Source of the DNA: JBBRXZ01 sp038232415
Lineage (GTDB): Bacteria > Patescibacteriota > Saccharimonadia > Saccharimonadales > UBA4665
Direction of reading: 5' to 3'
Length of the DNA stretch: 27,814 nucleotides
NCBI GenBank assembly: GCA_038232415.1
Contig: JBBSHY010000011.1
Span: 1-27,814, forward strand
Below are positions 8,844 through 17,057 of this stretch, piece after piece. The translations under genes and the position numbers were made by a program. Numbering within the stretch: the first letter of the stretch is position 1; each line of letters begins with the position of its first letter. The notes under the pieces are model-generated. The model made no database searches, was not told the DNA's origin, and saw only the letters and a list, made by a program, of their open reading frames with translations.

Positions 8844-8999
8844 GGAGATCTCCGTGCGACACCTAGGCTTTAGTATCAATAGCGAAGGGGTTTTGCCACC
8901 ATGACGCCATGAAGTTTGACTTTCTGATTTTTAGTAGTAACATATTAAGTGAGACCTTCAGCCCGTAGTCATAGAATTACAATGCTGAGGGCCTTTTTT
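8844..8999 (+). ncRNA. Candidate small RNA, about 155 nt
   Basis: Transcription predicted from the promoter at 8808-8837 would end at the hairpin and U-tract at 8955-8999. The segment begins with the 10-nt palindrome GGAGATCTCC (8844-8853). ATGGTGG (8839-8845) is the perfect complement of CCACCAT (8896-8902), although this helix straddles the predicted start. The only plus-strand open frames are tiny and lack Shine-Dalgarno sites. I see none of the signature sequences of tmRNA, SRP RNA, RNase P RNA or 6S RNA. It may instead be only the 3' UTR of rpsL-rpsG. Confidence 0.35.
8955..8999 (+). terminator. Intrinsic terminator after rpsG and the candidate small RNA
   Basis: CCTTCAGC (8955-8962) pairs with GCTGAGGG (8984-8991), 8 bp with one G-U, and is followed by T8994-8999. 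The 21-nt loop can form a small inner stem. On the opposite strand no U-tract follows the stem, so it serves the plus strand. Confidence 0.7.
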
Positions 9000-9004
9000 A
9001 TTTA

Positions 9005-9439
9005 TTACTTATCTAAGATGGGAAAAACCGACATGAAGTACTTCCGACCAGTCTTCATATTTGCCTTAACCTGTACATAAAACACAGTACCATCACTGGT
9101 TTTGCCAGCGAATCTGTATAAAATTTGATGTCGCCTCTCAGGGTCTGGGCGCACCTCCGGATCAAACCTGGTATTTTGCAGGACATCCAGAGCCGCCATA
9201 AAAAGTTTTACTCGGCGCAGCCCGTCGACTCGGTTTTTTTGGTCAAGATGCTCCCAGAATTGATCGAGAAATATCTTCTGTTTCTTTTTACCTCGTCTGA
9301 AATAGCTAGAAAGAATATAGGTATGACGCTTAGGATTCTGCTTCTGAATCAGGTGATATTCCTGCATCGCATGTCGTTTGACGCCGACGTAAGTCCGACC
9401 TTGAAGCCTCGCAAATCTTGATGGATAAACTCTCAACAT
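9005..9439 (-). CDS. Basic protein, possible RelE/barnase-fold (PBECR-like) nuclease
   Basis: A 144-aa, strongly basic protein encoded against its neighbours. The C-terminal 40 residues (RFAGKTSDGTVFYVQVK then TGRKYFMSVFP) resemble the strand-rich end of phage BECR/RelE-like nuclease domains as I remember them; I could not test this. The middle is helical and rich in Lys/Arg. ATG 9439 is preferred over an upstream ATG at 9547, because an extended -10 promoter sits 6 nt upstream and would give a leaderless mRNA starting at this ATG. The longer frame would run through the divergent plus-strand promoter. It lies inside the block flanked by the rpsG-tail repeats, which suggests mobility. No obvious antitoxin partner is seen. 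Confidence 0.65.
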   Translation of the reverse strand: MLRVYPSRFARLQGRTYVGVKRHAMQEYHLIQKQNPKRHTYILSSYFRRGKKKQKIFLDQFWEHLDQKNRVDGLRRVKLFMAALDVLQNTRFDPEVRPDPERRHQILYRFAGKTSDGTVFYVQVKANMKTGRKYFMSVFPILDK

Positions 9440-9445
9440 GCGCGC

Positions 9446-9454
9446 ATTATAACA
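9446..9454 (-). promoter_or_regulatory. Extended -10 promoter, leaderless minus-strand gene
   Basis: On the minus strand TG-T-TATAAT occupies 9454 down to 9446. No good -35 is present. The predicted start falls at about 9439, the A of the ATG itself. Confidence 0.55.
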
Positions 9455-9469
9455 GGGGAGCCAAAGAAG

Positions 9470-9498
9470 TTGGTGAATCAGCACGAATGAAGTATAAT
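9470..9498 (+). promoter_or_regulatory. Promoter for the fusA transcription unit
   Basis: TTGGTG (9470-9475), a 17-nt spacer and a perfect TATAAT (9493-9498). It diverges from the minus-strand promoter at 9446-9454. The predicted start is near 9505, upstream of the 22-codon frame, the 78-aa gene and fusA. Confidence 0.65.
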
Positions 9499-9545
9499 GA
9501 ATATTAAATAATTTAATGCTTAAAGTGAGCAAAGGCAGGTCGTCC

Positions 9546-9614
9546 ATGAGTAGTACTTTCAGTGTCCGTCAATCCGACGCCAAACGCGCCTTCGCCCATT
9601 TCGCCAGAGGCTAA
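9546..9614 (+). CDS. 22-codon ORF ending in an S7 C-terminus copy (leader peptide or relic)
   Basis: ATG 9546 to TAA 9612-9614. The nine codons before the repeat are unrelated to rpsG. The last 12 residues, SDAKRAFAHFARG minus its first Ser, match the S7 tail, ADANRAFAHFART. AGGCAGG (9533-9539) lies 6 nt before the ATG and could serve as a ribosome binding site. It is the first frame in the fusA transcript, and its end carries the AGAGG that serves the next gene. It may be a translated leader that couples ribosomes into the 78-aa gene, or an accidental frame over a displaced rpsG 3' end. Confidence 0.35.
   Translation: MSSTFSVRQSDAKRAFAHFARG
9574..9614 (+). repeat. Direct repeat copy B: displaced rpsG 3' end
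   Basis: 34 of 41 nt match 8754-8794. Three of the seven differences are silent within the S7 frame, one only changes the stop codon (TGA to TAA), and the remaining three change two residues (Asn to Lys, Thr to Gly). The copy joins the 78-aa gene with a 6-nt gap and supplies its AGAGG ribosome binding site, as expected if this was the original rpsG end. Confidence 0.75.
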
Positions 9615-9620
9615 TTGAAA

Positions 9621-9856
9621 ATGATAGCACCTAATAAACCAGAGTGTGATCCGCCGATTATTAAATTAGATCCTGAAACCCCGAATGGCTCCGTTGTAAT
9701 ACGTTGGCTGGATCCTAATGAGCTAATTTCACCAGAAGGAAGCTTACCTGATCAAGAAGCTGCTGCTAGAACCATGGAGTTAACGCCTGAAGAGCTTCAA
9801 GAGGATAGAGATCTAATCCGAAGATTGTTAAAAGAAACCGGCGAAACAGGAAGATA

Positions 9857-9857
<1 letters not shown>
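9621..9857 (+). CDS. Small acidic protein of unknown function upstream of fusA
   Basis: A 78-aa, Pro- and Glu-rich protein with no Cys beyond one near the N-terminus and no membrane segment. The C-terminal third (TPEELQEDRDLIRRLLKE) looks helical and charged. I do not recognise it. ATG 9621 lies 10 nt after AGAGG (9606-9610); an in-frame TTG at 9615 is a poorer choice because it leaves only 4 nt. The stop overlaps the fusA start (TAATG), so it is translated with fusA. Codons such as AGA and CTA are more frequent than in the ribosomal genes. Confidence 0.65.
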
Positions 9858-11944
<2,087 letters not shown>

Positions 11945-11978
11945 TATCAAGGTAATTTTAGCCTTATTTGACATTGTA

Positions 11979-11987
11979 TGATATAAT
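11979..11987 (+). promoter_or_regulatory. Extended -10 promoter of the 206-aa gene
   Basis: TG-A-TATAAT at 11979-11987. The predicted start is at about 11994, only about 4 nt before ATG 11998. A TTGACA at 11968-11973 is only 8 nt away and cannot act as the -35. Confidence 0.6.
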
Positions 11988-11997
11988 ATACATCAAT

Positions 11998-12618
11998 ATG
12001 ACAAATCCTGCTGTTGAATTAGGAGTATATTCTGGAGCTTGTAGAGAGTCCTTTGAGATGCTTGCACTAGATTCACTTTCTCAAGATGTTACAGCACGGA
12101 TTTTAGAGGTGAGCACAGCGACATTTACACCCCTTGGGGGGATCGCTCTGGGAGGGGATCCTGACCTGATAGTTTACGCTGGACTTAAAACCAGACAACC
12201 AGATTCAGTTAAACGAGTTGCCCAAGAATTATTCCTAGGCGATCAATTACTCTTGCATCGCGAGGGGCGAGTCAACTCTTTGCCCCTCTTTACTTTACCA
12301 GTCGCCGGAACAGGCGGAGATGATTTAGGGATCTTAACTGAAGATTTTACACAAGATGGAACCAAGAAGCTCGATGAACAATATCTTCAATTCTCCGGTA
12401 TTGGAGTGGAAAGAGAAAGGGTACCAGAAGGTTTGTATTCTGATGTATACGATGCACTGGGCGGTAATGTATATAGCGAAGCATTTGGACATATGATGGG
12501 TTGGGTGGGGCATCACGAAGTTTTGGTAGATTTTGATGACGTGGCCACCCCGCCAGCCAAAGTACTTGACCGTTATGAGGAATTTGCAGAAGCATTAACT
12601 CTCGTGATCGATACCTGA
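11998..12618 (+). CDS. Hypothetical protein between fusA and tuf
   Basis: A 206-aa acidic, apparently soluble protein with no signal peptide or membrane segment. I do not recognise the family; local features are a Gly-rich stretch (TPLGGIALGGDPD), FTLPVAGTGGDD and a His/Gly/Trp patch (FGHMMGWVGHHEV). ATG 11998 is preferred over an in-frame TTG at 11968 because the promoter's -10 lies between them. There is no room for a Shine-Dalgarno site, so translation is probably leaderless. The gene is AT-richer and uses AGA, unlike fusA and tuf on either side, which suggests recent acquisition or low expression. Confidence 0.7.
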   Translation: MTNPAVELGVYSGACRESFEMLALDSLSQDVTARILEVSTATFTPLGGIALGGDPDLIVYAGLKTRQPDSVKRVAQELFLGDQLLLHREGRVNSLPLFTLPVAGTGGDDLGILTEDFTQDGTKKLDEQYLQFSGIGVERERVPEGLYSDVYDALGGNVYSEAFGHMMGWVGHHEVLVDFDDVATPPAKVLDRYEEFAEALTLVIDT

Positions 12619-12628
12619 CCACTTGCTC

Positions 12629-12657
12629 TTTACAAATAGTGACTCCTTCCCTATAAT
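12629..12657 (+). promoter_or_regulatory. tuf promoter
   Basis: TTTACA (12629-12634), 17 nt, then a perfect TATAAT (12652-12657). The predicted start is near 12664, leaving a leader of about 83 nt with a strong AGAAGGAG (12731-12738) 8 nt before tuf. Its -35 context, CTCTTTACAAA, recurs in the next promoter at 13969. Confidence 0.75.
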
Positions 12658-12746
12658 ACCTTCGGTAAGTTGTGTGGGTTCTATTATTCCTATGCAAAAT
12701 AATTATAAGCAGGCAGTAATCAGCTAATTTAGAAGGAGTACATCTT

Positions 12747-13931
12747 ATGGCAGAAAATTTTGACCGCAGCAAGCCTCACGTTAACGTCGGTACCATGGGT
12801 CACGTGGATCACGGCAAAACAACTTTAACGGCAGCAATTACCGCTGTTCTGGCGAAGAAATTGCCGAGCAGCGTTAATAAGCCTGTTGCCTATGACCAGA
12901 TCGACAACGCTCCTGAGGAAAAAGCTCGCGGTATCACCATCGCCACTTCTCACCAGGAGTATGAGAGCGAGAAGCGTCATTATGCCCACGTTGACATGCC
13001 GGGCCACGCCGATTACGTGAAGAATATGATCACCGGTGCTGCCCAGATTGACGGGGCTATCTTAGTGGTAGGTGCCAACGACGGGCCGCTACCTCAGACC
13101 CGCGAACACGTTCTTTTGGCGCGTCAAGTCGGCGTACCTTCTATTTTAGTCTTTCTAAACAAGATGGACCTGGCCGATGCTGAACTGGTCGACCTTGTAG
13201 AAGAAGAAATTCGCGAATTGCTGGAAAAGAATGGCTTCGACAAGGACGCTCCTATTATTCGCGGTTCAGCGACTAAAGCCCTGGAGGGCGACGCTGCCAA
13301 CGAAGACGCCATCATGGAACTCGTCAAAGCAATGGACGACTTTATCCCGGAGCCCAAGCGCGAACTGGACAAGCCATTCCTGATGCCCGTTGAAGACGTC
13401 TTCTCCATAAAAGGCCGTGGTACTGTAGCTACCGGCCGTGTCGAGACTGGTGTGGTCAAGATCAACGATGAAATCGAGATTGTCGGCATCCGGCCAACTA
13501 CCAAGAGTGTCGTAACCGGCATTGAAGCTTTCAAAAAGAGCCTTGACCAGGGTCAGGCCGGCGATAACGCCGGTATTCTGCTTCGGGGTATTGAGCGCGA
13601 TGATATTGAACGCGGCCAGGTTCTGGCCAAGCCCGGCACTATTACTCCGCACACTGAGTTTGACTCTGAGGTATACATTCTGACTAAGGAGGAAGGTGGC
13701 CGCCACACGCCATTCTTCAAAGGCTACAAGCCGCAGTTCTACTTCCGAACTACCGATGTAACCGGCGAAGTCGAGCTGCCGGCTGACAAAGAAATGGTCA
13801 TGCCCGGCGACACAATTACTTTTAAAGTAAAATTACTCGCTCCCATCGCTATGGAGCAGGGCCTGCGCTTTGCCATCCGCGAGGGCGGCCGCACCGTGGG
13901 CGCCGGCGTCGTCACCAAAGTCGTCAAGTAG
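12747..13931 (+). CDS. tuf: Elongation factor Tu
   Basis: GTPase that delivers aminoacyl-tRNA to the ribosome, 394 aa, normal length. G1 is GHVDHGKT, switch I ARGITIATSH, G4 NKMD (residues 138-141) and G5 GSATKA, all canonical, in contrast to EF-G in this window. The usual DCPGH of G3 is DMPGH (Met84). Domains II and III are typical, with GRGTVATGRVE and the EEGGRHTPFF block. The gene stands alone behind its own strong promoter and ribosome binding site, as expected for a highly expressed protein. Confidence 0.98.
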   Translation: MAENFDRSKPHVNVGTMGHVDHGKTTLTAAITAVLAKKLPSSVNKPVAYDQIDNAPEEKARGITIATSHQEYESEKRHYAHVDMPGHADYVKNMITGAAQIDGAILVVGANDGPLPQTREHVLLARQVGVPSILVFLNKMDLADAELVDLVEEEIRELLEKNGFDKDAPIIRGSATKALEGDAANEDAIMELVKAMDDFIPEPKRELDKPFLMPVEDVFSIKGRGTVATGRVETGVVKINDEIEIVGIRPTTKSVVTGIEAFKKSLDQGQAGDNAGILLRGIERDDIERGQVLAKPGTITPHTEFDSEVYILTKEEGGRHTPFFKGYKPQFYFRTTDVTGEVELPADKEMVMPGDTITFKVKLLAPIAMEQGLRFAIREGGRTVGAGVVTKVVK

Positions 13932-13968
13932 CTATAGCCACTCCGTACTAAAAGAATACCAAAGACTC

Positions 13969-13997
13969 TTTACAAACTTGACAGAGTATGCTATAGT
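13969..13997 (+). promoter_or_regulatory. Promoter of the 233-aa membrane protein gene
   Basis: TTTACA (13969-13974), 17 nt, TATAGT (13992-13997), with an extended -10 TG at 13989-13990. A TTGACA at 13978 is only 8 nt from the -10 and is not used. The predicted start is about 14004. Confidence 0.65.
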
Positions 13998-14022
13998 TTA
14001 TAACTAGTTAAGGAGTTTTTAT

Positions 14023-14724
14023 ATGGCATTGAGAGAACGGGCGGAACGAATAATAGAAACTGCTAATTCTGCTAAACCGTTAGGCTACCTTGCTGTCGGC
14101 GCTGCAGGGGTTGTGTTGGGTAGTGGGATTCTCCAGAAGCCAGCGCAGATTACCAATAAAATATACCCTCCCACGCAGCAACAGCCTTCGCCCAATATGC
14201 ATTTAACTATCAATATGCCTAACGGCAAGCCTCAAAAAGCTACGCGGTTGGTGGCAACCTCGCCGGCATCTCCCGGCCAACAGACAACGTTTCGTCCAAA
14301 GACAGAGGCCACAACTTCAGGTCCTCAATCAGAAGGATCCGGTTCAAACAACAGGCCGGATACAGTTTCTGTAAGCAACTCTAAGGAAGGAATGGTTAGT
14401 GTTTCCAAAACCGCCGGCGGTCTGGTAGAAAATCCGGGCGCAGAAGGGCCTGTAACTCCAACTGATCCCGGTCTGGTCGGCCCAGGCGCTGACGAACTTG
14501 GTAATGGGGATGGCTTAGAAGGTGAAGGTCAAGTTGGTGAACCATTTCCCGGTGGCTCTGATGCTCCGGATGGCCCTAGCCAAGGCGGCGGTAGCATAGA
14601 TCCCAGCCAAGAACAACCTGCACCGCCTCAGACCGGCGAAGGCAGTTGGCCACCTCTTCCTCCTCAGCTTGTAGTGGTCACAGATCCGCCCGGAGCATTC
14701 GGTGATCCTGGACCTATGAAGTAA
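14023..14724 (+). CDS. Membrane-anchored Pro/Gly/Ser-rich protein
   Basis: A 233-aa protein with a short basic N-terminus, one hydrophobic helix (about residues 20-37, GYLAVGAAGVVLGSGIL) and then about 195 residues of disordered Pro/Gly/Ser/Thr/Gln/Glu-rich sequence. The topology is probably a single anchor with the long tail outside, although the helix could also be an uncleaved signal. There is no sorting motif or Cys lipobox. AAGGAG (14010-14015) is 7 nt before the ATG. No family is recognised. It sits between tuf and rpsJ, which are adjacent in many bacteria, and has its own promoter. A surface or envelope role is inference. Confidence 0.75.
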   Translation: MALRERAERIIETANSAKPLGYLAVGAAGVVLGSGILQKPAQITNKIYPPTQQQPSPNMHLTINMPNGKPQKATRLVATSPASPGQQTTFRPKTEATTSGPQSEGSGSNNRPDTVSVSNSKEGMVSVSKTAGGLVENPGAEGPVTPTDPGLVGPGADELGNGDGLEGEGQVGEPFPGGSDAPDGPSQGGGSIDPSQEQPAPPQTGEGSWPPLPPQLVVVTDPPGAFGDPGPMK

Positions 14725-14779
14725 AGCCTCCATTGAGACGATCCCAGTTAAGCTAGTACTATTGTTTCATTATAGTAGC

Positions 14780-14788
14780 TGTTATAAT
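14780..14788 (+). promoter_or_regulatory. rpsJ promoter, extended -10 type
   Basis: TG-T-TATAAT at 14780-14788, the same nine bases as the minus-strand promoter at 9454-9446. The best -35 at normal spacing is a poor TATTGT (14760-14765). The predicted start is about 14795. Confidence 0.6.
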
Positions 14789-14806
14789 CAGTTATCATCA
14801 GTAATT

Positions 14807-14870
14807 CTGCTGACTAAAAGTCGCTTTTGAAAAATAAAGCGATGTTACAGCAGGCTGAGCCAAAGCTCAG
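14807..14870 (+). promoter_or_regulatory. Structured rpsJ leader
   Basis: CTGCTG (14807-14812) pairs with CAGCAG (14848-14853) and encloses TCGCTTT/AAAGCGA (14821-14827 with 14836-14842). A separate hairpin, CTGAGC/GCTCAG (14855-14860 with 14865-14870), sits directly before the AAGGA ribosome binding site at 14872-14876. All stems are perfect. No U-tract follows, so any control would act on translation. Confidence 0.45.
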
Positions 14871-14885
14871 GAAGGAATAACACCT

Positions 14886-15215
14886 ATGGCAGATGCCAAA
14901 CAACCAGATATCAAGCAGCGGATTCGTATCCGCCTTAAGGCTTATGATCATAAAATCATTGACCAGGCCGCTAAACAGATTATAGACACAGCCCTGCGCA
15001 CCGGCGCTTCACTGGCCGGACCGATTCCGCTGCCGACGCGCCGCAGTACCTTCACGGTGGTTAAAAGCCCTCACGTTTATAAAAAGGGCCGGGAACAATT
15101 TGAAATGCGCGTCCATAAACGGCTGATTGATGTTTTTGAGCCCACACCAAAGACCATAGATAGTCTTATGAACCTCTCTCTACCCGCTGGTTGTGATGTC
15201 GAAATTAAGATGTAG
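14886..15215 (+). CDS. rpsJ: 30S ribosomal protein S10
   Basis: Small-subunit head protein and NusB partner in antitermination, 109 aa. The core RIRIRLKAYDHKIID, GPIPLPTRR and the HKRLIDVFEPTPKTID block are typical of S10. AAGGA at 14872-14876 lies 9 nt before ATG 14886. Unlike in most bacteria it is not followed directly by rplC: a YtxH-like gene and a second promoter intervene, so S10 may be expressed separately from the rest of the operon. Confidence 0.97.
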   Translation: MADAKQPDIKQRIRIRLKAYDHKIIDQAAKQIIDTALRTGASLAGPIPLPTRRSTFTVVKSPHVYKKGREQFEMRVHKRLIDVFEPTPKTIDSLMNLSLPAGCDVEIKM

Positions 15216-15269
15216 CGCACGCTTAGTCTTTGTAAGCTATTTCATATACACCTGAATTAAACTCTCCTA

Positions 15270-15278
15270 TGATTTAAT
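15270..15278 (+). promoter_or_regulatory. Weak extended -10 promoter of the YtxH-like gene
   Basis: TG-A-TTTAAT at 15270-15278; an overlapping TATGAT (15268-15273) is an alternative -10. No clear -35 is present. The predicted start is near 15285, before AGAGGAG at 15296-15302. Confidence 0.35.
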
Positions 15279-15308
15279 GTGATTACTTAATATTAAGAGG
15301 AGTTAATA

Positions 15309-15593
15309 ATGTCACATTCACATTCGATTAAAGAATATCCATGGCAAGTAATGGGCGTTATGGCGCTAGGCGCATCTATCGGTGCGTTTACGGCTATGGT
15401 ACTTACGCCCCGGACAGGTGTTCAGGTTAGAAATGACCTCAAACAAAAAGGGGAAGTATTAAAGACCAGGCTCAAAAGTAACACCAAACAAACGATGGCG
15501 AAAAACCAGAATAATGTTAAGAAAGGTGCTGCCGAGGCAAAAAAAACCGCTGAAAAAATTGCCGATGACATACGCCGAAACGGCGAACCGTAA
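15309..15593 (+). CDS. YtxH-like small membrane protein
   Basis: A 94-aa protein with one hydrophobic helix (about residues 12-31, WQVMGVMALGASIGAF onward), then TPRTGVQVRNDLKQK, which fits the helix plus APxSGxExRxxL pattern of YtxH proteins. The rest is a Lys/Ala-rich amphipathic helix, probably coiled coil, ending in a charged tail. YtxH proteins are small envelope or stress-associated proteins of poorly known function. AGAGGAG lies 6 nt before the ATG. It interrupts the rpsJ-rplC junction. Confidence 0.75.
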   Translation: MSHSHSIKEYPWQVMGVMALGASIGAFTAMVLTPRTGVQVRNDLKQKGEVLKTRLKSNTKQTMAKNQNNVKKGAAEAKKTAEKIADDIRRNGEP

Positions 15594-15648
15594 GCTTCAA
15601 GTCCTAGAATCTTCGGCTGCTCTCACTTGATGTAGAATTTGCAACAGG

Positions 15649-15678
15649 TTGACAGGGGTAATCTGGGCGTGATACTCT
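15649..15678 (+). promoter_or_regulatory. Promoter for the rplC-rplO operon
   Basis: TTGACA (15649-15654), 18 nt, TACTCT (15673-15678) with an extended -10 TG at 15670-15671; GATACT (15671-15676) with a 16-nt spacer is an alternative reading. The predicted start is near 15685, giving a leader of about 110 nt before rplC. Confidence 0.6.
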
Positions 15679-15704
15679 AGTATGGTATATCGGAAAGACT
15701 TGGA

Positions 15705-15768
15705 CTTGGTTAGCGTACGTAGGTCTGCCAATAACAGAGGTAGAAACCGCTCGCAACCAAGTGTTTTT
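15705..15768 (+). promoter_or_regulatory. Terminator-like hairpin in the rplC leader (candidate attenuator)
   Basis: CTTGGTT (15705-15711) pairs with AACCAAG (15755-15761), extended across a one-base bulge by GCG (15713-15715) with CGC (15752-15754), so 10 pairs. T15764-15768 follows two bases later. The structure lies between the promoter and rplC. S10-operon leaders are classic sites of L4 autoregulation by attenuation in E. coli; that this one does the same is inference. Confidence 0.45.
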
Positions 15769-15795
15769 ATGTCATCTTCGATACAGAAATTATTT

Positions 15796-16407
15796 ATGAA
15801 AGCACTAATTACCAGAAAAATTGGCATGACAAGCACCATCGCGGAAGATGGCGCTGTGCAAGCTGTTACCTTACTCTCTGTGGCTGAGCACACCGTATTG
15901 CATCATAAGACTCCAGAAAAAGATGGCTATACAGCGATTCAGGTTGGCACGGAAGTTGCTAAGAAGCTCAGTAAAAGCGTGGCGGGCCATGTTAAAGCAG
16001 CGAAGGTCATGCCCAAGATCATTCGTGAATTTGTCACAGACGAAATCTCAGAAGAACAAGGCGTCGGCGCTAAAATCAGCGCCGACGTTTTTAGTGTCGG
16101 CGATATAGTACATGTTACAGGAATCACTAAGGGTAAAGGCTGGGCTGGTACCATTCGCCGTCACAATTTCCACCGTGGGCGCAAAACACACGGCGGGCGC
16201 TCTTACCGCCGGCCGGGCTCAATCGGCTCCATGTATCCCCAGCATATATTCAAAGGTACGCGTATGGCCGGACAGTTAGGGCATGATAAAATCACCGTTC
16301 GAAACCTGAAAGTTGCTTTAATCGACACCGAAATGGGTCTCATTGGCGTTACTGGTGCAGTACCGGGGCCAAAAAAAGGTATTCTCCTTTTGAAAGGTGC
16401 TAAGTAA
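15796..16407 (+). CDS. rplC: 50S ribosomal protein L3
   Basis: 23S rRNA-binding assembly initiator, 203 aa. The start MKALITRKIGMT and the core VTGITKGKGWAG, RRPGSIG and FKGTRMAGQLG are typical. ATG 15796 is chosen by homology; the open frame extends in-frame to 15682, but that ATG lies at or before the predicted transcription start. No Shine-Dalgarno site precedes 15796, unusual among these genes. Start is the first of a run of coupled cistrons, overlapping rplD by one base. Confidence 0.96.
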   Translation: MKALITRKIGMTSTIAEDGAVQAVTLLSVAEHTVLHHKTPEKDGYTAIQVGTEVAKKLSKSVAGHVKAAKVMPKIIREFVTDEISEEQGVGAKISADVFSVGDIVHVTGITKGKGWAGTIRRHNFHRGRKTHGGRSYRRPGSIGSMYPQHIFKGTRMAGQLGHDKITVRNLKVALIDTEMGLIGVTGAVPGPKKGILLLKGAK

Positions 16408-17057
16408 TGGCTACAATGACTACCGCAACCTACACTAAGTCCGGCACCAAAGCCACCGTACAGGCTAAATTGGACAAAGGCGTCTTTGGCGTAGTAACTG
16501 ATAATCATGAACTCCTCAAAAACGCCTACAATATGTACCTGGCTAACGGCCGACTTAACCTGGCCGTTACTAAAACCCGGGGTTTGGTCCGCGGCGGCGG
16601 CAAAAAGCCCTGGAAGCAAAAAGGCACTGGCCGGGCCCGCTTTGGTTCTTCCCGTGTTCCGATTTGGCGCGGCGGCGGTATCACTTTTGGCCCGACCGGT
16701 CAGGAGAACTACTCTAAACAGATGAATATTAAAGCCAAACGGCTGGCTATCCGTCAGGCTTTAAGTTTGTCCAACGAGGCAGGTAAACTTATTATTATCG
16801 AAGATCTCATTTCTAAAGAAGGTAAGACCGCCGAGCTGAATAAACTGCTCGCTAAGCTGGAAGCGGGCCGCAGCGTTTTGATTGCGGTAGAGCAAAAAAC
16901 GCCGGAACTTATCCGTGCCAGCCGCAATATACCTGGCGTTAAGATAGTTAATTCCCGCTATATCAATGTGTTTGACGTACTAAATGCCGACAATATTATT
17001 TTTAGCCAATCTGCCCTAAACACTGCCACTGCCTGGTTTACGCGGAAGTCTAAATAA
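16407..17057 (+). CDS. rplD: 50S ribosomal protein L4
   Basis: Large-subunit protein whose loop lines the exit tunnel and which represses the S10 operon in E. coli; 216 aa. The tunnel-loop region TRGLVRGGGKKPWKQKGTG followed by RARFGSSRVP and WRGGGITFGP is conserved. It starts within the rplC stop and ends within the rplW start (both TAATG). The N-terminus has a short extra Thr/Ala-rich stretch. Confidence 0.97.
   Translation: MATMTTATYTKSGTKATVQAKLDKGVFGVVTDNHELLKNAYNMYLANGRLNLAVTKTRGLVRGGGKKPWKQKGTGRARFGSSRVPIWRGGGITFGPTGQENYSKQMNIKAKRLAIRQALSLSNEAGKLIIIEDLISKEGKTAELNKLLAKLEAGRSVLIAVEQKTPELIRASRNIPGVKIVNSRYINVFDVLNADNIIFSQSALNTATAWFTRKSK

Noticed and set aside
9440..9547. Longer start of the minus-strand gene at 9547
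   Set aside because: It would run through the promoters of both strands, and the extra residues look like translated AT-rich intergenic sequence.
11968..11987. TTGACA plus TATAAT as a standard promoter pair
   Set aside because: The spacing is 8 nt, far too short; only the extended -10 is likely functional. The same applies to TTGACA 13978-13983 with TATAGT.
11968..11997. TTG start at 11968 for the 206-aa gene
   Set aside because: The extended -10 at 11979-11987 lies inside it, so it would not be on the transcript.
12347..12772. Minus-strand 141-codon frame across the tuf promoter region
   Set aside because: It overlaps the tuf start and promoter and the 206-aa gene, and reads as a chance open frame.
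15682..15795. In-frame 38-codon N-terminal extension of rplC
   Set aside because: The ATG at 15682 lies at or before the predicted transcription start, the added sequence is unlike any L3, and the region holds a stable hairpin with a U-tract.
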